DNA of 64,000 nucleotides from Chloroflexi bacterium bin20 (GCA_002238485.1 MPMG01000010.1:79765-143764), one strand, 5' to 3'. Shown: positions 16,721 through 24,865, counted from the stretch's first letter. Numbers and translations are program-made. The notes: generated by a model not told the origin, from the letters alone.

Positions 16721-17278
16721 GTGGCTTATCCTGTTCTGAGCGACATCAAGGCGCGTTTGGGAATCAGCGACAGCAGCCAGGATGCGGCATTGCAGTCGGC
16801 GTTGAATGCCGCGCGCGGGGCGGTTGAGAATTATTGCGGCGCCCGCTGGGAGTATCCTGACTCTGAGACGCGCGAATTTCGCTTGTGGTATGGCAATTCG
16901 AATATTGGCGAGTCGGCATTTGATGTAGCTAATCCTGGCTTGCTCAGCTTCACCGCGGCGCGGGCCTGGAAGAAGTGGCAGCTGCCGGAAGCTATCGCCC
17001 TCGAAAATGTCTTGGCGCGGCGGAATCCTGTCGCTGGCGTGGGGCCTTATGAGCGATTGATCGTTCGCGGCAGTTACGATGTCCTCGAGGTTACCGGCGT
17101 TTGGGGTGAGGGTCTGACTGCTCCGGATGAAGTTGCCGAATGCGTCATGCTGGTGGCTATGAGTTTGTTCGCCGCCGGGACTGGTCAGGGGCTGGCTGTC
17201 GATGACGAGGTCGACCGCTCGATATTCGATGACAAGATGCTGGCTTTCTTGCTGCAAGGGCATCGGAGGTATCGATGA
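16721..17278 (+). CDS. Head-tail connector protein (HK97 gp6-like)
   Basis: The 185-residue protein opens with DIKARLGISDSSQDAALQSA, the start pattern of gp6/gp15-like adaptors that ring the portal after packaging. ALNAARGAVENYCG continues the conserved helix. It starts with GTG 2 nt after the capsid stop and overlaps the next gene by 4 nt. Confidence 0.75.
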   Translation: MAYPVLSDIKARLGISDSSQDAALQSALNAARGAVENYCGARWEYPDSETREFRLWYGNSNIGESAFDVANPGLLSFTAARAWKKWQLPEAIALENVLARRNPVAGVGPYERLIVRGSYDVLEVTGVWGEGLTAPDEVAECVMLVAMSLFAAGTGQGLAVDDEVDRSIFDDKMLAFLLQGHRRYR

Positions 17279-17715
17279 CCTTGACATCGGCTTTAGGCGC
17301 GCTGGCGGCCATGCGCTGCGAGGGCATTGACGATGACCGGCATTATCCGATTGGGCAGCCCGCGCCAACCATTCTTGTGCATCCGTCCATCATCTGGCGT
17401 TACGCGCATGTGGAAGATGCTGTGTTGAAGCCTGAGATCTATGATGCCCAGGCGGGCGCGTTGGTTCTGGGCGCGCGGCTGTCGCTGCTGGTTCGGTCTT
17501 ATCAGGGCATCGCGCAATCTGACGAGTTGGCGAATGTATCTCTGTGGGGCGACCGCCTGCTGGCTATGCTGGGCGCGGACATGTTCCTGGGCGGCAGCCT
17601 GACAAAGCCGCTGTCGGGGCAGATGGCGCGCATCGGCGTCGTGTCTCACAGCGCCCGCCGTTATATTGGCGCGCAGATTGACGTGATTCTGAGCGTGCGC
17701 ATCGAGGTCGCGTGA
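17275..17715 (+). CDS. Putative head-tail joining/completion protein
   Basis: A 146-residue protein without clear family motifs. Its place directly after the gp6-like connector, its size and its beta-rich C-terminus (DVILSVRIEVA) fit neck or tail-terminator proteins. It overlaps both neighbours by 4 nt. The assignment is by position. Confidence 0.5.
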   Translation: MTLTSALGALAAMRCEGIDDDRHYPIGQPAPTILVHPSIIWRYAHVEDAVLKPEIYDAQAGALVLGARLSLLVRSYQGIAQSDELANVSLWGDRLLAMLGADMFLGGSLTKPLSGQMARIGVVSHSARRYIGAQIDVILSVRIEVA

Positions 17716-19269
17716 TTCGCTTCTACCTGGACACCGATGACGATTTTGATGTCGCGCATGGTCTCGATATCAGCGAAGAGATCATCAGCTGGGAGAGCCG
17801 CCGGGCGGCTGACGGGATAAGCCGCGCCGAGACTGACGGGATTTTGGCGGCGACGGTACGGCGCGGACGGGCGCTTGCGAGCTGGTGGCGCGCGGGTCGT
17901 CTGCTGGAAGCGCGGGTCGATGACGATGTGTTCTTTCGGGGCTTTCTGCTGGATGCGATTGGCGCCGGGGACGGGCAGACGCGCATACGGGCCGCGACCT
18001 GGCTGCAGCATTTGAGCTGGCGCGGGCGAACTCCTGGCGTTGTAGGCTTGTCCGCCATAGACGCGCTGCGGTCGGTTGTGAATGCCGCGGCGGATGGGTT
18101 TCCGGGCGCCAGCCGCCCATCGGCGGCATTGATCGAGCAGACGTTTGCTGAGCGGCGTCCGCGGCGGCTGTATTGGGGCGCGACTGACCGCCCGCTTTTT
18201 TGGGGCGATGCCAGCAAGCCCTTGTATTGGCGATACGCGCCCGACGAATTCACAGGCGTTTATGAATATCTGCGTCTTGGGGATACGGATGTTCTTGGGG
18301 ACAGAACTTTGTTCGGACCGCCCCCACCGGCCGTGGCGGGCGAGTCTGCGGCTGTGGTGGATCGACTGACGGCAGTTGAATACAGCATCGAGAATTATGA
18401 ATACGGGCTTTATCGAGACGAAGTCGCTGTGCTGGCAGCAGGCGAGATTGGCTGGGTTTTCAGCGGCGGCGAAGACGACATCGCCTTCATCGGGCGCGCG
18501 AAGAGCGCCGCGCCGCCAGGCGAGCCAATGGCGGTAAGCCAGGCGGTCTATGGCCGCTATGCGTACGCATGGCAGGTTGGCGAAGATGCTGTCGGGCAGG
18601 TCGTGGGGCGGCAGCCGGACGTCCAGGAAAGCCGCGGCGTGATCTATCGGCAAGAGAATGTTATCGCGGCGCCGGGCGTCTCGAGCTGGAATGTGTCGGT
18701 AAGAGACCGCGGGCGCCCCGTAGAAGTCGCTGGCGATTTGCGCGTCGATTTCCCGATGATTTCGGGCGTCAGCATCGGCGCATCGGCAGCCTTTGGCGAT
18801 TTGCTCATCCAGGTGTTCAACAATAGCGGCGGCTCGATGACGATAGACTGGATAGAGGTATCCGGGACTTCGCGGGTCTATCAGGGCGGCTTGTACGGCT
18901 CGGCTGTGACGGGTCGCTATGGCGGGGGGGGGGGGCGGGGGGCGGGGCGGGGTGGGGGGCGTGGCGGGGGGGTGTGCGGAGCGGCGTGGCGTCTTTGGCG
19001 GGGCTGCGGGCTTGTCTGCGGCGCTGGATTACTGGTCGGCTGTATTGGGCCCTGGCGGGCTGGAATTGCGCAGCGTGACGCTGGATGGCCGCCGTTTTCG
19101 GGATGCCTGGCGCGGAGAGCTTGGCGGACTGCTGCGGGCAGACGCCCTGGCGCGGGAAGGCATGGATGGCGGGCCTGATCTGTATTGGATCGTGGGCGTG
19201 CGCGGCAGCGGCGCGCCAGAAGTTTTGACCATCACCTATGATTTGATGCGTTATGAGGAGGGCAGCTGA
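17712..19269 (+). CDS. Tail/baseplate-like protein, frame broken at a G-rich tract
   Basis: The first frame runs from 17712 to 19178 but loses sense after a Gly-rich stretch near residue 405. The continuation is in the next frame, from about 18925 to 19269 (FGGAAGLSAALDYWSAVLGP, ending LMRYEEGS), and its stop overlaps the next ATG. The intact product would be about 518 residues. Residues 1-120 (FFRGFLLDAIGAG, RAATWLQHLSW) resemble tail or baseplate hub proteins. The shift occurs in a tract starting with 12 G at 18924-18935. An assembly error in the run is most likely. A real mutation, phase variation or programmed +1 shift is possible. No separate major tail or tape-measure gene follows. Confidence 0.6.
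18924..18972. repeat. G-rich tract at the frame break
   Basis: Twelve G followed by blocks of 4-7 G separated by single C or T. It encodes glycine linkers in either frame and has strong quadruplex potential. Confidence 0.75.
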
Positions 19270-19799
19270 TGGCCTGGACAGAGCCCAAGACCTGGCGCGA
19301 CACGCATGATCGAATGAATGCCGCCAATGCAAATCTTTATATCCGGGACAATCAGAATGCGCTGCGGGCCGAGCAGGCGGCGCTTGGGCAGCGGGTGACG
19401 AATGTTGAGAACAGGACAGCGCGGGCTGGTTACAGCGCGGCGACAGAGCAGGCGATTAGTTTCGACTCTCGCGGACGAAATCGGGCTGTGCTCACGACTG
19501 TCACGCCGCCGACTGATATTTTGTTCATGGAGTTTCTCTTTCGGATGTCTTCTAGCAATGTATGGGGCGCTCTTGTAAAGCTGGATTATTCGATCTGGTC
19601 GGGCTTTGCGCCGGTGTTGGCTGGCACTGTGCTCAGCAGCGACAATTCTCGTGCTTTCATAATGGATATATCTGGTGGAGGAGCGTTAGAAAATTTCTTA
19701 TTTGTAGGGAAAGGAGTAGGCGATGTCATCTGTTTGTCGACAGTGCTTTGGGAAAGTGATCGACTGCCCAATCGTTTCTCGGTGCGGTGGTATCGCTGA
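19269..19799 (+). CDS. Putative tail-associated protein
   Basis: A 176-residue protein opening AWTEPKTWRDTHDRMNAANAN, a pattern seen in small phage tail or structural proteins where W-x-D repeats begin a fibre-like module. A coiled segment follows (NQNALRAEQAALGQRVTNVE). The rest is beta-rich. The ATG overlaps the preceding stop. Function by position only. Confidence 0.5.
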   Translation: MAWTEPKTWRDTHDRMNAANANLYIRDNQNALRAEQAALGQRVTNVENRTARAGYSAATEQAISFDSRGRNRAVLTTVTPPTDILFMEFLFRMSSSNVWGALVKLDYSIWSGFAPVLAGTVLSSDNSRAFIMDISGGGALENFLFVGKGVGDVICLSTVLWESDRLPNRFSVRWYR

Positions 19800-19812
19800 T
19801 GGGAGAAAGCCG

Positions 19813-19941
19813 ATGGACAAGTACAAGCGAAAGCGGTCTCGTTGGATTGTCAATGTTTTATGCCTCGTTCTGGGGGTCTGCGGCATCCTTGTGTTGGTGG
19901 CAGGCTTGACAGTCGATTTCTTCGGCTTCATGTCTTACTGA
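19813..19941 (+). CDS. Small single-span membrane protein
   Basis: This 42-residue peptide has a basic start (MDKYKRKRSR) and one hydrophobic helix (WIVNVLCLVLGVCGILVLVA). GGGAGAAAG precedes the ATG, and the stop overlaps the next ATG. It could take part in lysis, but no family is recognised. Confidence 0.5.
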   Translation: MDKYKRKRSRWIVNVLCLVLGVCGILVLVAGLTVDFFGFMSY

Positions 19942-20279
19942 TGGGCGGGCGAGTCGGCGAGCTTGGCGTGACAGCATCAATTGTCATCTGGGCAGGGATG
20001 GCTCTGTTTTTCGTGTGGACGCTGGATAATTTTTCCAAGCTTCGCGCGCCCCCCTTGGATCCACAGCTGCACGAGGAAACCATATCCAAGAATGGCTTTG
20101 ACAGCGCTGTTCCATATCGGAAGGCGTGTCGTCGTCCAGGGTGTACAAAGACAAAGGATTTCACCCGTCAGTCACGGACAGCAGGCTTCAGGAATGCTTT
20201 TGCTGTCGCGTTGATCATGTCGCTGTCGGGTTGGATGGTTTTCGCTTTGGCGGACAGGCTGCAGGGAAGGGGCAGTTGA
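19941..20279 (+). CDS. Small membrane protein with two predicted spans
   Basis: A protein of 112 residues with a hydrophobic segment near each end (TASIVIWAGMALFFVWTL; FAVALIMSLSGWMVFALA) and a basic, Cys-containing loop. It overlaps both neighbours by TGATG junctions. A holin-like role is possible but unsupported by motif. Confidence 0.5.
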   Translation: MGGRVGELGVTASIVIWAGMALFFVWTLDNFSKLRAPPLDPQLHEETISKNGFDSAVPYRKACRRPGCTKTKDFTRQSRTAGFRNAFAVALIMSLSGWMVFALADRLQGRGS

Positions 20280-20395
20280 TGGCGCTGCGGGGATTTTTTG
20301 CCTTCGGCGCGTGTTTGGGCGCGAAACCGGGCGAACGTGCGCCCCGCCAGTCGATTTTACGGCATGCCCTTGACCTGGCTGGTATGCCCTGGTAA
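20279..20395 (+). CDS. Tiny phage reading frame (38 residues)
   Basis: The ATG overlaps the upstream stop and the frame ends 36 nt before the fibre gene. The peptide (MALRGFFAFGACLGAKPGER...) has no known relatives that I recognise. The junction style is the only support. Confidence 0.3.
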   Translation: MALRGFFAFGACLGAKPGERAPRQSILRHALDLAGMPW

Positions 20396-20431
20396 GATTT
20401 CAGGCGCTTAGACGGGAAGTGGATATCCGGC

Positions 20432-22108
20432 GTGACTGACCAGCCTGTGCTTATTGACGACAGCGACGATGGCGAAGCCATCGATGAGTCGCTGCTGGTC
20501 TTGATGGGGCAGGCGAACACGGACAACGTCTTCGCCATCGCGCTGAGCCGCCTTTTGCCCTGGCTGGGGCCGCAGCTCACGGCTGCGCTGCTGACGCGCC
20601 TGGCGGCTGTGGAAGCGCTGACCAGCGAGATCTTCATAGACGAGCTGCCGACCTGGGTTGGCGCGACTGTGGCGACTGCGGCTCTCGCTGTGGCGCCCTA
20701 TGTGGATGGCAGGCCGCCGGGCAATGACGATGTGGTCGCTTATCGGTGGGATGCGCAGGCGACGGTCAACACCGATGACAATGTGCGGCTGTACATGCGG
20801 CTTGACGGGACGCTGGATCAGTCTTCGGCGCGCATTCTTTCGGTGTACAACGACGAGACCACGCCTATCCGCGCGGCGTCTTTCCTCAAGGTCTTCACGC
20901 AGCGCCAGTATGACTATTATGTGCATGTCACGCAGGCTGGCGGCGAGCAGCTGCAGTTCATCGGCTTCAATCGCGGGACGCAGCTGCGGATGCAGACGGC
21001 GGGCAGCCTGCGGCATTTGCGCTGGGGCGGCGACCTCACGAATGCCACGATGCGCGCGGCGATTTTTCAGCGCAACGGGCTGTTGGCGGAAGACGGGCAG
21101 CTTGTGTCCATCAGCGGCGACCATTTGGAAGCTGTCGACGCGCCGCCCGGCAGCGATGATCAGGCGCGGTCGGGCGTAGCCAGCAATCTGGCGGCGATAC
21201 AGGCGCTGCAAGCGAGCAAGCTGGCGATAGCGGACGCGTTCACCCAGGCGTTGGCGGACGCTCGCTATGAGCGCCTGGGCAGTGGCGAAAGTCCTACGCC
21301 GGTTGCGCCGGAAGTCGTGTTTTTCAGCGATGTGACTGTGGGCGCGAATGCGAATTTGAACAATCTGTCGGTCAAGACAGATTCGACATCGACTGGCACC
21401 CTGGTCGAGTCGGTGGCGGCGACTGGCGTACGCCTGCGAGCTGGCGCCTACCTGCTGCACTTCAAGGGCACGGTCGATGCGACTGGCGAGCGCTTCAATC
21501 CGCAGCTGGGGGTTATGGCGGCTGGTCTTGGCGGTCTGTCGGTGACTTCGCCTGTGTATTATCGCGGCACGACAGGCGAGGCGGCGACTTCGTGGGAGGC
21601 TGCGCTGCATTTGGCGGACGCGACTGATCTGCAATTTTGGGCGCGCCAGGGGCAATACAGCACGGCTATTGGCGGCATCGGGGGGGCTGGCGTTCTGTCT
21701 GAGCTGGCCATGACGATTTTCCCGATAGGCGGCATCAAGGGCGACCCTGGGGCGGCGGCTCCTGAGCCAGCCATCGCGCCCTACGCGACGGTGGACATGC
21801 ATCCGGCGGGACTGGCGACCGGGGCAGCGCCCGCGCAATTTTGGTTTCGTCTGAGCGACAAGCAGACGACGCGGACTCTGAGTGGCATCGCCGCGAACAT
21901 CGTGGGACAGCAAGTCACTGTCTCGCCGCTGCCGGACACAGACGATTATTTTGCTGTGGCGCTGGACAGCACGCAGCAGGCGAATTTGGCGCGAAGCGTG
22001 CAGCGCGGCGACAGCCAGAAGCGCGTTGTTCTGACGTTGTCGTTCACGGATGGCTCGACCTACGACGAGCAGCTGCGGCTGTTGGTCAATAATGCGCTGT
22101 TCGCTTGA
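20432..22108 (+). CDS. Tail fibre/receptor-binding-like structural protein
   Basis: The protein has 558 residues, with an N-terminal helical part (residues 20-75) followed by Ala/Thr/Gly/Asp-rich beta sequence. A long Asp/Gln-rich middle (about 230-290, SNLAAIQALQASKLAIADAF) could form a coiled stalk. After it comes a head-like beta domain with GIKGDPGAAAPEP, a single collagen-like G-x-y patch. Composition and place after the tail gene and before lysis genes fit a fibre or baseplate appendage. The GTG start has no strong ribosome site. No enzymatic motif is visible. Confidence 0.55.
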   Translation: MTDQPVLIDDSDDGEAIDESLLVLMGQANTDNVFAIALSRLLPWLGPQLTAALLTRLAAVEALTSEIFIDELPTWVGATVATAALAVAPYVDGRPPGNDDVVAYRWDAQATVNTDDNVRLYMRLDGTLDQSSARILSVYNDETTPIRAASFLKVFTQRQYDYYVHVTQAGGEQLQFIGFNRGTQLRMQTAGSLRHLRWGGDLTNATMRAAIFQRNGLLAEDGQLVSISGDHLEAVDAPPGSDDQARSGVASNLAAIQALQASKLAIADAFTQALADARYERLGSGESPTPVAPEVVFFSDVTVGANANLNNLSVKTDSTSTGTLVESVAATGVRLRAGAYLLHFKGTVDATGERFNPQLGVMAAGLGGLSVTSPVYYRGTTGEAATSWEAALHLADATDLQFWARQGQYSTAIGGIGGAGVLSELAMTIFPIGGIKGDPGAAAPEPAIAPYATVDMHPAGLATGAAPAQFWFRLSDKQTTRTLSGIAANIVGQQVTVSPLPDTDDYFAVALDSTQQANLARSVQRGDSQKRVVLTLSFTDGSTYDEQLRLLVNNALFA

Positions 22109-22133
22109 CCTTTGTGTACAGATGTGCTAGACT
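22105..22133 (+). promoter_or_regulatory. Predicted promoter of the small-gene/lysis cluster
   Basis: TTGACC and TAGACT are spaced by 17 nt with the extended TGTGC before the -10. It overlaps the stop of the fibre gene and gives the late cluster its own transcript. Confidence 0.65.
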
Positions 22134-22208
22134 GTGGACATGAACAAAGACATTCCTGAATCATGGGTATACATGCTAGGACCCGCATACACTCACTGGA
22201 GGGATACT

Positions 22209-22349
22209 ATGTTGGCAGGACTTATCGCCGCGGCGGTCGCGGCTTTGTTGAATCACGCGCACGAGGTCGGCGGACCTGATGCTATTCAGGAAGCCGCTGA
22301 CGCTATCCGGAAGGCTGTTGACGATCATCCGTTGGTGGATGTGGAGTGA
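22209..22349 (+). CDS. Small phage protein, first of a paralogous pair
   Basis: This 46-residue protein begins at an ATG with GGAGGG 5 nt upstream. In-frame starts at 22134 and 22140 lie at or before the predicted transcription start and are unlikely. Its helix (MLAGLIAAAVAALLNHAHEV) and tail (IRKAVDDHPLVDVE) are echoed by the next gene, implying a local duplication. Function unknown. Confidence 0.55.
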   Translation: MLAGLIAAAVAALLNHAHEVGGPDAIQEAADAIRKAVDDHPLVDVE

Positions 22350-22570
22350 TGAGCGAACCAACGGTAACAGTCAGGATCGCATTTGAAGGTTTAGCGCCTT
22401 CTGCTGGACTCGCCTTTGGGGTGGTCAAGGCCTTGTTGGATCATGCGTACAAGGTCGGCGGGGCTTCTGCCATGCACGAAACGGCGGTTGCCATCAAGAA
22501 GGCTGTTTATCAGCATGCTTTGCCTGATGTTGACGATCATCCGTTGGTCGAGAAGGTCAAGCCAGAGTAG
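22349..22570 (+). CDS. Small phage protein, second of a paralogous pair
   Basis: A 73-residue protein whose centre (ALLDHAYKVGGASAMHETAV, then IKKAV and DDHPLV) matches the preceding gene, with about 15 residues inserted before DDHPLV. The ATG overlaps the preceding stop (TGATG). Function unknown. Confidence 0.55.
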   Translation: MSEPTVTVRIAFEGLAPSAGLAFGVVKALLDHAYKVGGASAMHETAVAIKKAVYQHALPDVDDHPLVEKVKPE

Positions 22571-22683
22571 TCGCGCCGTAGAGCCTCGCTACGCTTCGCC
22601 CGCGCGCATTTTGGTACGTAGGTACATTGCGCGGCGCAAAATGGCGTGGCGGGGCGCAGCGTGCGCAGAAGAGGGGATTTATC

Positions 22684-22893
22684 ATGCATGGTATGCAGAA
22701 GTTGATCCACATGCGGTCGTTTTGGACGGCTGTGTTTACCCTGCTGGGCATCGTGCTGCATGAAGTGGCGGGCTCGGACATCATCAACGCGGACACGGAG
22801 TCGGTCTTTGTGGCGACCATCCTGGCGCTGGTGGGCGGCTCGGCGGCTTCTGACGCTGTCGATTCTCATCATGCGGGAAGGGGCGCTGATTGA
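22684..22893 (+). CDS. Holin candidate
   Basis: The 69-residue protein has two hydrophobic helices (FWTAVFTLLGIVLHEVAG; VFVATILALVGGSAASDAV) joined by a short polar turn. This is the size and layout of class II or III holins, which open the inner membrane for the lytic enzyme. The transglycosylase gene lies 450 nt downstream. AGAGGGG lies 7 nt before the ATG. No sequence motif defines the family, so the call rests on topology and place. Confidence 0.55.
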   Translation: MHGMQKLIHMRSFWTAVFTLLGIVLHEVAGSDIINADTESVFVATILALVGGSAASDAVDSHHAGRGAD

Positions 22894-23147
22894 TGAGCGA
22901 AACACAGGTAAGAGCTGAGCGGATATATGCGGGGCTAGCGCCAGCAGATGCTTATGGCATCGAAATGGCCAAGCATGGGTGGTTGATTGTCTGCGCGATA
23001 ACGTTGGATGGGCTGGGCTCAATCCAGCTTCATCCTGGCTTTGACTGGTCCAACGCCAAGCATTTGATACCACTGGTAAAGCTTTTGTCTCAGGAAGCGG
23101 TTGCGGCTCTTGAAGCGGGACCGCCTGGTTCATCGGAGGCGCATTGA
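22893..23147 (+). CDS. Small phage protein of unknown function
   Basis: An 84-residue protein with no recognised family. It opens MSETQVRAERIYAGLAPADA and has a mixed helix/strand pattern without membrane spans. It overlaps both neighbours through TGATG junctions. Its last residues, EAH, and the following start are encoded by a 17-nt sequence repeated at the next gene border. Confidence 0.5.
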   Translation: MSETQVRAERIYAGLAPADAYGIEMAKHGWLIVCAITLDGLGSIQLHPGFDWSNAKHLIPLVKLLSQEAVAALEAGPPGSSEAH

Positions 23148-23344
23148 TGGCGAATGAATCACGGAGTGAGGTTCTTAGGTCTATGGTTGACAGCATGTGG
23201 GAAGCTGTTTTGGAATCGTTTGCGGGCTTGTCTGAGGCAGAGCAGCGCGACAAATACGGGGAGTTGGGTTATGTTGAGCAAGACGAGCTTCGCCGTGGCT
23301 TGACCAGCCGTGGTCTCTTGCCTGAGTGGTTGGAGGCGCATTGA
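23147..23344 (+). CDS. Small acidic phage protein
   Basis: A 65-residue acidic helical protein (FAGLSEAEQRDKYGELGYVE) that also ends EAH. It starts just after GGAGGC and overlaps the lytic enzyme gene. It may be a regulator of the lytic enzyme, but no evidence beyond position exists. Confidence 0.5.
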   Translation: MANESRSEVLRSMVDSMWEAVLESFAGLSEAEQRDKYGELGYVEQDELRRGLTSRGLLPEWLEAH

Positions 23345-23838
23345 TGGCTACGCGCAAGAAAGATATCCGCAGCTGGGATAGTCTGCTGCCGATTGTCGAG
23401 AAGCATGGGTTGGGCATTCCGCCGCTGCTTGTGCGGGCGCTCATCACGGAAGAGTCGGGCTTTGACGCGAATGCGTTGTCTGGCGCCGGGGCTGTGGGTT
23501 TGATGCAGATCATGCAGCAGTTTCATCCTGACAAGGATTTGACGAATGCGGCCGTCAACATTCGGGTCGGCTGCTCGGTGCTGGTCAGCGACTTTTATTA
23601 TCTCAACCACATCCGTTCCGGGTTGGATCCAAGCTATCCGGCTTCGCTGTATCCCTGGAGTGATCGTGATTTGTGCTATCGGGCGCTGGCTGGCTACAAC
23701 ATGGGGCCGGGCAATGTGGTTTGGTATGACGCGAATCATCCTGATAATCCCCCAGCCAACTGGCCAGCTGATGTTCGGGGCTATTGCGCGAATATATGGT
23801 CGATGTGGAAGCGTTATCAGAGGGAAGCCGATGGTTAG
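23344..23838 (+). CDS. Lytic transglycosylase (SLT domain endolysin)
   Basis: A 164-residue single-domain muramidase-like enzyme. ITEESGFDANALSGAGAVGL holds the family ESxF motif with catalytic Glu37, followed by MQIM. YRALAGYNMGPGNV is the third conserved SLT block. These enzymes cleave the MurNAc-GlcNAc bond of peptidoglycan. It lacks a signal peptide, so it would need a holin. The ATG follows GGAGGC and overlaps the preceding stop. It could serve lysis or cell entry. Confidence 0.85.
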   Translation: MATRKKDIRSWDSLLPIVEKHGLGIPPLLVRALITEESGFDANALSGAGAVGLMQIMQQFHPDKDLTNAAVNIRVGCSVLVSDFYYLNHIRSGLDPSYPASLYPWSDRDLCYRALAGYNMGPGNVVWYDANHPDNPPANWPADVRGYCANIWSMWKRYQREADG

Positions 23839-23920
23839 GCTTGTGGATGTGATCTCTTTCTGCGTTGGCGGAGGGCTGACGTTTTGCATTATGTACTATC
23901 TGCTGCTCAACGCGCCCTGA
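23831..23920 (+). CDS. Tiny membrane peptide at the end of the lysis cluster
   Basis: The 29-residue peptide is almost wholly one hydrophobic helix (VISFCVGGGLTFCIMYYLLL). GAGGGAAG precedes the ATG, which overlaps the transglycosylase stop. Position after the enzyme recalls small spanin- or antiholin-like peptides, without family support. Confidence 0.45.
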   Translation: MVRLVDVISFCVGGGLTFCIMYYLLLNAP

Positions 23921-23955
23921 CATGGCGAGCGCGTGACATCGTTTTTGGCATGACT

Positions 23956-23986
23956 GCCGCTTTCACATCGAAAGCGGCTTTTTTTT
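23956..23986 (+). terminator. Strong intrinsic terminator of the late operon
   Basis: GCCGCTTTC and GAAAGCGGC pair around an ACATC loop and are followed by eight T. It closes the rightward transcript of the phage-like element. Confidence 0.9.
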
Positions 23987-24016
23987 GTCAATCCGCCGGC
24001 AATTAGGGGGGACAGG

Positions 24017-24074
24017 CTGACCACCCCCCCCCTACCCTGTCTGACCACCCCCCCCCTGGTCAGGCTGACCACCC
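24017..24074. repeat. Three CTGACCACCC repeats at exact 24-bp spacing
   Basis: Copies begin at 24017, 24041 and 24065. The first two continue into identical runs of nine C. It sits just beyond the terminator, at the right border of the element. Confidence 0.7.
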
Positions 24075-24124
24075 AAGAATAGAAACTAAGAATAAGTCCC
24101 CACCCGCGTTCCGCCTCGCAAGTT

Positions 24125-24727
24125 TTAGAGGCTGACGCTGGCGGGCGCAGGATTTGGTGCAGCGCTGGGCGGCGGGGGCGGCTGCGTGCGCGTGGCTGGC
24201 AGAGAAGTCGCGGTGGGCGCTGGCGTGCGTGTTTGCGTGGGAGTGCGGGTCGGCGCGGGTGTATTTGTGCGCGTGGGGATGGCGGTCGGGTTGAGCGCGC
24301 GGATGATGTCCTGGTGCATATACACTTTCTCCAGGCGTCTTGTCAGCCGATTGTCGTCGATGAGATACCATTCAGCGCCGGGAACGGCGGCGATGACGCA
24401 TACGACCGTGCCCAGTGGCAGCGCGGCTTCAATGCGGCTGCTGGTATCGGGCTGGGCGCGCACGATGGCTTCGCGCACACTGACTTCAAAATCTTGGCAA
24501 GGTGGCACCGGCGTGAAGCTGGGCAAGAGAGTCGGCGCGTTGGATGCAATCTCGTGGATGCGCAAGGCGGTGGATGTGCTGCCCACGACGGCTTGCTGCG
24601 TAGATTCAACGACCGTCACACCTGTCGCCATGAACGTTTGGATGCCGAGCCACAGATAATAAACGCCAAACACGATCGCGATGCCAAGCAGTATGACAAA
24701 CCAAGAAGGCGGTCCGCTGTGCCGCAT
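24125..24727 (-). CDS. Membrane-anchored SH3-like domain protein with Thr/Pro tail
   Basis: A protein of about 200 residues with a single N-terminal membrane helix (WFVILLGIAIVFGVYYLWLG). An SH3-like bacterial domain follows (residues about 75-140; VREAIVRAQPDTSSRIEAAL, then WYLIDD). The last 50 residues are a Thr/Pro/Arg tail (NPTAIPTRTNTPAPTRTPTQ). Such anchored SH3 proteins with T/P tails are common on the surface of Chloroflexota. I prefer the ATG at 24727 because GGGGGAAG precedes it; an in-frame ATG at 24808 would add 27 residues. It is the first host-like gene right of the phage-like element. Confidence 0.7.
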   Translation of the reverse strand: MRHSGPPSWFVILLGIAIVFGVYYLWLGIQTFMATGVTVVESTQQAVVGSTSTALRIHEIASNAPTLLPSFTPVPPCQDFEVSVREAIVRAQPDTSSRIEAALPLGTVVCVIAAVPGAEWYLIDDNRLTRRLEKVYMHQDIIRALNPTAIPTRTNTPAPTRTPTQTRTPAPTATSLPATRTQPPPPPSAAPNPAPASVSL

Positions 24728-24865
24728 ATGCTTGCTTCCCCCGCTTGCCGCTACATCTACAGTAGCCGATTCTCGCAGGCTTGCAATATGGGCGGCTTGG
24801 CTTATCATGCTGCTTCAACGGGTTGGCAGTCTCGCGCCCGAATCAATCAGAGATGAGACCCCGCT

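Noticed and set aside
18924-18972. Firm call of programmed frameshifting in the tail gene
   Set aside because: A +1 shift in a G-run without a defined stimulatory signal is less likely than a homopolymer count error, so it is kept only as a possibility.
20408-21913. 501-residue open frame opposite the fibre-like gene
   Set aside because: It is Arg/Gln-rich reverse reading of a late-operon gene. All neighbours in the operon run rightward with overlapping starts.
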